Source: Avena insularis | Lineage: Eukaryota; Streptophyta; Magnoliopsida; Poales; Poaceae | Reading direction: 5' to 3' | DNA: 64,000 nt | Assembly (NCBI GenBank): GCA_023614405.1 | Contig: CM042690.1 | Span: 667,376,802 to 667,440,801 of the forward strand | Shown: piece after piece, positions 57,601 to 64,000 of the stretch | Layout of the letters: every line of letters begins with the position of its first letter | Position numbering within the stretch: position 1 is the first letter of the stretch | Notes under the pieces: generated by a model | Told to the model about the DNA's origin: nothing | The model's database searches: none | What the model saw: the letters and a program-made list of their open reading frames with translations, nothing else | Position numbers and translations under genes: made by a program

Positions 57601-60600
57601 CGTTTTAAAATATAAGATGTTTTAGCTTTTGTGAAGCGAATGTATCTAGATATCTTTTAGTGTGTAGATTCATCTACACACTATGAATCTACACACTAAA
57701 AGATGTCTAGATACACTCGTCTTACAAAAGCTAAAACATCTCATATTATGAAATGAAGGGAGTAATTTCTAATGAGAAGGTTTTTTGTGTTTGGAAAAAT
57801 ATTACTGTTTATCAAGTATTCTGGCATGTCATACTTCTGTATCTTTTAAGCGGAGCTTGAATATCCTTACGTTATTGTTTTTCCAACTTTATGGTTTGTA
57901 GTATCAATATGTCGGTTTGAATTGCCCAGTGAAATGCTATAACTCCCAGCAATCATTTGCTCCATAAGTTCTTTGATATCTTGTTTCAAACTCATGCTGC
58001 CATATTGTTATGTATGTTTTTCTATTTATAAGACACTGTTCAGGTTCTCTTGTTTCTTTTTTATATGTGTATTTAGTATCAGTCGGTTCTCAGTTTCATT
58101 TTCTTGTCATGCTGTGCAGATTGACCTAGCTGCAAAAGCAGGGGAAGTGGAGTTATTTTCAAATGCAGACCACCCCCAGTATTCATTAATCAAGGTATAT
58201 ATTTACCATTCTGCTTTCACTGTCAAACTTAAATCTAGTACTCCCTCGGATCCATAATAAGTGTCGGGGCTTTAGTCCCAAAGTAATTTTTATTTACTTA
58301 GACTCGTGATTGCAGAAAGATGTTAGTAAAGCCAAAAGTCGCGAAGTTGTAGAATTTTTTGAATCTGGATTTGGCATACATAATGCTGGAATGATGCGTT
58401 CTGACCGAAGTTTGATGGAGCGCCTGTTTGCTGAGGGTCTCTTGAAAGTAAGTTTCTGTGCAACCTTCAGTAGTTTGAGTCTGCGCTAACTTATTTCGAT
58501 TTAGGTCCTTGTTTGTACAGCAACATTGGCGTGGGGAGTAAACTTACCAGCTCATACAGTTGTTATAAAGGTTAGTGCCTATTTGTATTTTTTTCATGTC
58601 AAAGAAACATTTTCCTTTTAATACATATGACTTATTTTCATAATTAATGTTGGTGAAACAAATCACAGTCAGCCTATATCTCACTTGTTATATTTTATTT
58701 AATTCAGTTAATTAACTTGTTTAGAGGTAGCAAAGTAACTAACTACAGATACTGTTATAATAGATAACCATGTTCTTTGGAAAGGTCATTACTCGAATTA
58801 TCTTTGGAGAGGCGATGCTAAAAAGACTCAACTGTTCAGTAAACTAGTTTAGAGGTAATAAAGTAAGCAAATATAAGTGTTAATAAATAACAGTGTTCTT
58901 TGGAAATGTCATACTCAAATTATCTTACTAAATAGACTCAGTTTAGCTGGTTTAGATGGATGCAGATCAACAATCTTTCATGCGATCATACATTTTTTGG
59001 CTGACACAAGGATTCCAATATATGTTTCCAGTTGTCTAATATGTTCAACAACAGGGCACACAACTATATGATGCTAAAGCTGGCGGATGGAAAGATCTGG
59101 GGATGCTTGACGTGATGCAGGTACGTCTTTGAACTTGTCATAATTTGCTTTTGTTCATTTATATTACTCAAATTCATGTTTCTAATGTTCTTTCACTTCT
59201 TAGATCTTTGGACGTGCTGGGAGGCCACAGTTTGATAAAAGTGGTGAAGGAATTATTATCACGACACATGACAAATTGGCTTATTACTTGAGGTTATTGA
59301 CTAGTCAGCTTCCAATAGAAAGCCAGGTCAGCAAAAGTGTGACCTTTAACAAAAACAATTATATGTATTATTTACATTTAACATTGGTATACGGAAAAAA
59401 GAGAAACAGAAGAGCTTAGAACAAGCTGTTAAGGACATCAATCTCTGTTCATTTATGCGACAAAGAAAACAGAGTTGTAGAGGCTGCATATCCTGTTAAA
59501 GTGCAATTTAGTGGAAATTTTGTAAAAATAGATCTTTCTATTTTATTTTTGAAAAATAGAGGATGTAGGGATTCGATGTTCTGTAACTCTGTAAATTTTG
59601 TGGTCAAACTCACATTTGCTAGACGTTAAGAGTATACTTACTGAAATAGTGCCGAACTGTTTTGGCAAGTATTTGTCCTTTTTCATGTCCTGAATATTCG
59701 ATTGATTTTGGCCTTCAAAATTTGCAATGAGCCTCCCCTACATCTGCTATTATTTTTGATAGAAATCTTAGAAACTCCTAAATTTTTGATAATGCAAACT
59801 TTCACCAATTTCCATTTTTTGCCTGGTAATTTGCAAAAAGCAGAGGCCATAGTTGGCACCCTTCCTCCTTCTTGCCCCCGCCTTTGTCCTATGTGCTGAG
59901 CTATTCAGTGCCCATTTTGTTGTATATAAGCCCTTGGTTTCTGTGCTATGTTGCATCTCATGTAATATACAAGTTGCATCTCTCCCCTCACCCCCCACCT
60001 CACAAAAATCTTGTTTTATCAATTGTCATGATGTTACAAGTAACACGGACCACTGTGGATGCTCTAAAATTTCTTTAGCAGGGTTGTTTCTTAGGACTAG
60101 TTAATAGTTATGAAGCCCTTAAACACTAGTAGTTTGCAAAGTATCTTAATTTGCTTGTAGCCTTGGCAAGCTAGTTGATTGTTGTAATTTTTTTCAGTCG
60201 CACTTAATTCTTCCTGACCATATTAATTTTTCAGTTCCTTGGATCTTTGAAAGATAATTTGAATGCTGAGGTTGCCTTGGGTACTGTAACAAATGTAAGG
60301 GAGGCCTGTGCATGGCTTGGCTATACATACTTATTTATCAGGATGAAGACTAATCCTCTCGTGTATGGGATAACTTGGGAAGAGGTAACCTTCTCTTCCA
60401 TTGTTCACACCTTAGATGTAAATCAATATAACATGCTCTTTTCAGTGAAAGACATATTTTCCAGTATGGTATTTGATATTTCACCTAGTAAAACAACTGA
60501 AAAGCAGTCCTTGTACATAAATTCTTTTAGCATACGTTAACTAGCTCTTCTTTTTTGCACTAGTGCTTCTGTAAGTATGTCATATTTTCTGTATTCTTAT

Positions 60601-63600
60601 GAATGATCATTTTGTGTCATGTCAGAGACAAGATAATGCAGTACTCTTTCAAGGGCTTCACTACACATGCAATACTAATTACTCTTTTGATTTGTGACAA
60701 CATTTTTACTTGTCTAATTATTAAGGTGATTGGAGATCCTTCCATGGGTGCCAAGCAACGGGCATTTATTATTGATGCTGCACGTTCGCTAGACAAGGCT
60801 AAGATGATGCGCTATGATGAAAAGAGCGGCAACTTCTACTGCACAGAGCTTGGCAGAATTGCAAGCCACTTTTACCTTCAGTACTCCAGTGTTGAGACAT
60901 ACAACGAGATGCTTCGTCGTCACATGAGTGAAAGTGAGGTAGGTAGCTGGGTTTTCTCGTTATGTGTGTTTTCTTTTGTGCAGATGTGATATCGTGAAGT
61001 TTTACTGACCTTTCCGGATGCTATTCAGGTGATTAATATGGTCGCCCATTCCTCTGAATTTGAAAATATTGTAGTAAGAGAAGAAGAACAGGATGAATTG
61101 GAAATACTTGCCAGGAAAGCATGCCCATTGGAAATTAAGGGTGGGCCGACTGACAAGCATGGGAAAATTTCAATTCTGATACAGGTTACTGTTGAAGAGC
61201 TGCTACCCTTTTTCATAAGTTTGAGTCCATTAACATTCCTAAGTTGAGGAATTTGATCCATTTTCAGGTTTATATTTCCCGTGCCTCAGTTGACAGCTCT
61301 TCCTTACACTCCGATGCCCAATACATTAGTCAAAGCTTGGCTCGGATTATGAGGGCGTTATTTGAGATTTGTCTGCGTAGGGGGTGGTCTGAGATGACAT
61401 CCTTATTATTAGAATATTGCAAGGCTGTGGATCGCAAAATATGGCCACACCTCCATCCACTTAGGCAGTTCGATAGGGACCTTTCTCCTGAGGTTGCTAT
61501 TTGTCATGATTTTTTTTTTACCCTGTTGTGTTTCACTAGTTTCTGAAATATAATTCATACATTCTGAACTAGATATTGTGGAAACTCGAGGAAAGAAACG
61601 TGGACCTGGATCGTCTTTATGAGATGGAGGAAAATGACATTGGAGCTCTGATTCGTTTTTCTCATCAGGGAAGGGTATGTGTAGGCTTAACAAGTCGTGT
61701 AATGGTCAATTCCAATATTTTGGTCTAGTGACTACCTGATGAAGTTGACATCCTTATTTTTCTTCTGAAGTTGGTTAAGCAGTACCTTGGATACTTCCCA
61801 CATGTCAACTTATCTGCTTCTGTTAGTCCGATCACCAGGACTGTTCTTAAAGTAAGAGCCCGTGCCAACTTAAGTCTCATTTTCTCTCTCAAATTAGTTC
61901 ATTAATTATTTATGACTTAATATCTTGTGCGATTACTATGATAATTTCTAGGTGGACCTGCTTATAACTCCTGAATTTGTGTGGAAGGATCGTCATCATG
62001 GCATGTCACAACGATGGTTGATTGTTGTGGAGGTGTGTTAATTTGCATTACGTTTATGCACATGCCACTAAATCATTTTGGAAATGTAGCAAAATCAGAA
62101 AACTGATGTGTAGTATGGACTAGAATCTAGTTTTGCAACCGCCTCCTGGAATATATGGAAGCAAAGGAATGCCCTTATTTTTGATAATGCCACACCTACT
62201 ATTAGTGCTTGGTCTTTTTCTTTTAAAAGAGACCTCTTCCTTCTCTCTTACAGAATGAAGGATGATCTGAATTCTTATCTTATAGCCTGGCTAGACGCTT
62301 TGTAACTCTCTTTGGGCTAAGCCCTCTTGTACACCCCCTCTCTTGTAAATATTTTATCTCTTTAATAAAACTTACTGTCAGGGCCTCCCCTACAGTTTTC
62401 AGCTAAAAAAGGTTAGTATATTTATATAGTTGTTTGGTTTAATTAATTTGAGGATGCCACTTGTGTATAACTGATGGCTGAGGCTATTTAGAGAATAGTA
62501 ACTGTAGAGATAGACATACAACTATACATGTCTTCATCATTTTGGGAACTTAATAAATCAGCTGCATTTTGCATGCAGTTGCATTAAGAACTATACAGGA
62601 AATCAAATTCTATAACTGGTGCCATTTATGGTTTCTCAGTTTTAAATCGTGTCATCCGGTGTCAAGTTGGTTAACTATTGGAGGGATGTATAAATGTGTG
62701 GTAGCGTGTACCAGCAACTGATAAGGACCAATGCATTGTTTCTAACAATGGCATTTTTGTTGCAGGATTCTGAAAATGATACTATTTACCATTCAGAGCT
62801 CTTCACACTGACAAAGAAGATGGCAAGAGGAACACCTACAAAAATATCTTTTAATATACCGATCTTTGAGCCTCATCCGCCACAATACTATATCCGAGCC
62901 ATATCAGACTCCTGGTTGCATGCAGAATCACTCTTTACCGTCTCTTTTCACAATCTTACCTTGCCACAGGTGAATTAGCAATAGCTTACATTGTTTACAT
63001 CTGACTACCATATGCTGAATTCTGCATGTGTTTCCTGCAGACACAAATAACACACACTGAACTTTTGGACTTGAAACCTCTTCCACTTAGCGCTCTTGGC
63101 AACAGAGCGTATGAAGATTTGTACAGATTTACCCATTTCAATCCGATACAAACACAGGTACATTTTGGATTCCATTTATTTTTTGCTTTGGCTGTCCATG
63201 CTATGTCAGCATGCTAATACTTAGTGTAATACACTACATAACATTCTAGTTAAATGTATTTGATTCTTCAATTCAAGATTGGTCTAGCAATTATCAATCT
63301 GTTTCTACTGGCTGTAAGTGGACAAATGTTGATTTTTTTTGCTGTTTGATGGCTGCTGCATGCACTGTTTATGTCTGTGGATTCCAGCTTAACGTATATT
63401 TTCTTCTTTTTTTTCGAAAAGGGGAGTATAACCCCGGCCTCTGCATCGGTTGATGCACACAGCCTTTCCTCTTATACTTGCTGTCCTGATGCTTTTGTTT
63501 TCCAGGCTTTCCATGTTCTTTATCATACTGATACCAATGTACTCCTGGGAGCTCCAACAGGGAGTGGCAAGACGATTTCTGCAGAACTAGCAATGCTTCA

Positions 63601-63991
63601 TCTTTTTAACACTCAACCAGACATGAAGGTTTGTTTATTAATCTCCTGTGTAAATCTAAGATTGTTTGTGGCATTGATTTGTTTTGACACCTTTTTAGGT
63701 AGTTTACATTGCTCCTCTAAAGGCTATAGTGCGAGAACGAATGAATGATTGGAGAAAACGGCTTGTCACTCAGCTTGGGAAGAAAATGGTATGTAGCATT
63801 CCATCTTCTTTTCCGCCACATCAATCTGCATACTGCATGATTTTACTGATGTTATGCTGTTGCAGGTTGAGATGACTGGTGACTTTACACCAGATATGGT
63901 GGCCCTATTATCAGCTGATATCATAATTTCTACCCCTGAAAAGTGGGATGGGATTAGTCGCAGTTGGCACAGTAGAAGCTATGTTATGAAG
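51665..63991 (+). CDS. ASCC3/Slh1-type tandem Ski2-like helicase (DExH14-like), 5' two thirds
   Basis: Thirty-two exons give 1,400 codons without a stop: 51665-51771, 51878-51930, 52015-52174, 52314-52761, 52837-52902, 55083-55187, 55274-55573, 55984-56100, 56209-56268, 56370-56441, 56518-56634, 56726-56887, 57127-57192, 57266-57418, 57497-57580, 58120-58194, 58316-58447, 58505-58570, 59055-59120, 59204-59326, 60235-60384, 60726-60938, 61029-61184, 61268-61492, 61573-61674, 61771-61851, 61952-62032, 62766-62969, 63041-63157, 63506-63628, 63699-63788, 63866-63991. All introns are GT-AG. First cassette: APTGAGKT (455-462), TTPEKWD, DEVH (566-569), SAT (603-605), GRAGRPQ (806-812), then a Sec63 domain (~965-1250). 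The second cassette starts with APTGSGKT (1303-1310) and runs off the window; family length is about 2,100-2,200. In animals and yeast these ATP-dependent helicases split collided ribosomes; human ASCC3 also aids alkylation repair. Against BRR2: YNTNEN before Walker A and no long BRR2 N-terminus. Confidence 0.93.
53708..54031. repeat. Tandem duplication flanking the intron 5 MITE
   Basis: The stretch beginning AAACTGGTATAGTGG at 53708 recurs at 53976, and the stretch TTTAAAATGGCAG at 53941 recurs at 54010. One copy has the MITE inserted; the other shows the uninterrupted site. Confidence 0.8.
53735..53936. mobile_element. Stowaway-type MITE in intron 5
   Basis: 202 bases with inverted ends (CTACCTCTGTTCGGGATTAT... 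and ...AATCCCAAACAGAGGTAG) flanked by TA at 53733-53734 and 53937-53938. The ends differ from the usual CTCCCTCCGT at a few positions. No ORF. Confidence 0.85.
57594..57762. mobile_element. Stowaway MITE in intron 15
   Basis: 169 bases, ends CTCCCTCCGTTTT and ...GAAGGGAG, flanked by TA at 57592-57593 and 57763-57764. The two halves are near-complementary over almost the full length, so the transcript can fold into one long hairpin. Confidence 0.93.
58241..58280 (+). mobile_element. Stowaway MITE end fragment in intron 16
   Basis: TACTCCCTCGGATCCATAATAAG... is the typical left end of a grass Stowaway, but no right end follows before exon 17 at 58316. Confidence 0.55.
58721..58950. repeat. Diverged tandem duplication in intron 18
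   Basis: TTAGAGGTAGCAAAGTAA at 58721 recurs as TTAGAGGTAATAAAGTAAG at 58849, and TGTTCTTTGGAAA...TCAAATTATCTT follows in both. Unit about 128 bases in the first copy, shorter in the second through deletions. Confidence 0.75.
59327..60234 (+). other. Intron 20 of the helicase gene, 908 bases
   Basis: Between exons ending at 59326 and starting at 60235. I recognise no transposon or gene in it; ORFs here are accidental. Confidence 0.75.
62114..62411 (+). mobile_element. LINE 3' end in intron 27, 5'-truncated
   Basis: An open frame at 62114-62305 has the [12 protein letters not shown] motif typical of the C-terminal end of plant LINE ORF2, followed by a helical stretch and a TAA at 62303-62305. 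About 100 bases of 3' UTR follow (GGGCTAAGCCCTCTTGTA..., GGGCCTCCCCTACAG) and a short A run at 62405-62411. It is in the same orientation as the gene. The frame is still open over 63 codons, so the insertion is not very old. Confidence 0.75.
63398..63465 (+). repeat. Grass dispersed repeat fragment in intron 29
   Basis: A T-rich run followed by CGAAAAGGGGAGTATAACCC and CGGCCTCTGCATCGG...GATGCACACAGCC. I recognise this as a common dispersed motif in grass introns, from memory. It lies about 40 bases before exon 30. Confidence 0.4.
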
Positions 63992-64000
63992 GTCTAGATT

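Overview
This is nuclear DNA of a plant, almost certainly a Triticeae grass (wheat, barley or a relative). About 49 kb of nested LTR retrotransposons lie upstream of the 5' two thirds of one intron-rich housekeeping gene on the plus strand. The grass assignment rests on BARE/Angela/WIS-like Copia LTRs, Athila-like Gypsy elements primed by tRNA-Asp, and Stowaway MITEs in introns. I saw no bacterial-type operon, CRISPR array, rRNA or tRNA gene.

Layout. 1-6039: a minus-strand non-autonomous Gypsy element (called R1 here) with its 3' LTR cut by the window edge. 6040-8942: remains of a coiled-coil ORF of an older transposon, split by a solo LTR (7324-8734, target duplication acgcc). 8943-20249: a minus-strand Gypsy LTR remnant (C), split near its end by a 10-kb composite Gypsy element (A, 8967-19118, target duplication ggggt). 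A carries a second family (B) inside it: LTR 12211-13838 and an internal part with a small intact Gag-protease-like ORF. 20250-36900: a minus-strand Gypsy element (D), whose 3' LTR is split by a Copia element (E1, 20439-29000, target duplication gaaaa). 36901-37834: an LTR remnant (F) split by a second Copia element (E2, 37835-46186, target duplication atttc). 46187-48917: fragments of an autonomous-type minus-strand Gypsy element (G) with inactive RNase H/integrase coding. 48918-51664: mostly unassigned DNA with an old LTR remnant, then the GC-rich gene leader.

51665-63991 and beyond: an ASCC3/Slh1-type Ski2-like tandem helicase (DExH14 in Arabidopsis). Thirty-two exons give 1,400 codons, covering the N-terminal region, the complete first helicase cassette with its Sec63 domain, and the start of the second cassette. 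From exon 5 to exon 32 every exon length is a multiple of three with phase-0 introns. Introns carry two complete Stowaway-type MITEs, one MITE end, a LINE 3' end and a tandem duplication.

How it fits together. The Gypsy elements R1, B, D and A are mosaics. They share one U3 module, and R1, B and D share a ~2.75-kb non-coding 3' module, but their R/U5 and coding parts differ. None of R1, B or D carries reverse transcriptase or integrase here, so they would depend on enzymes supplied in trans. All coordinates and splice sites were read by eye; family names are from recognition, not from a search.
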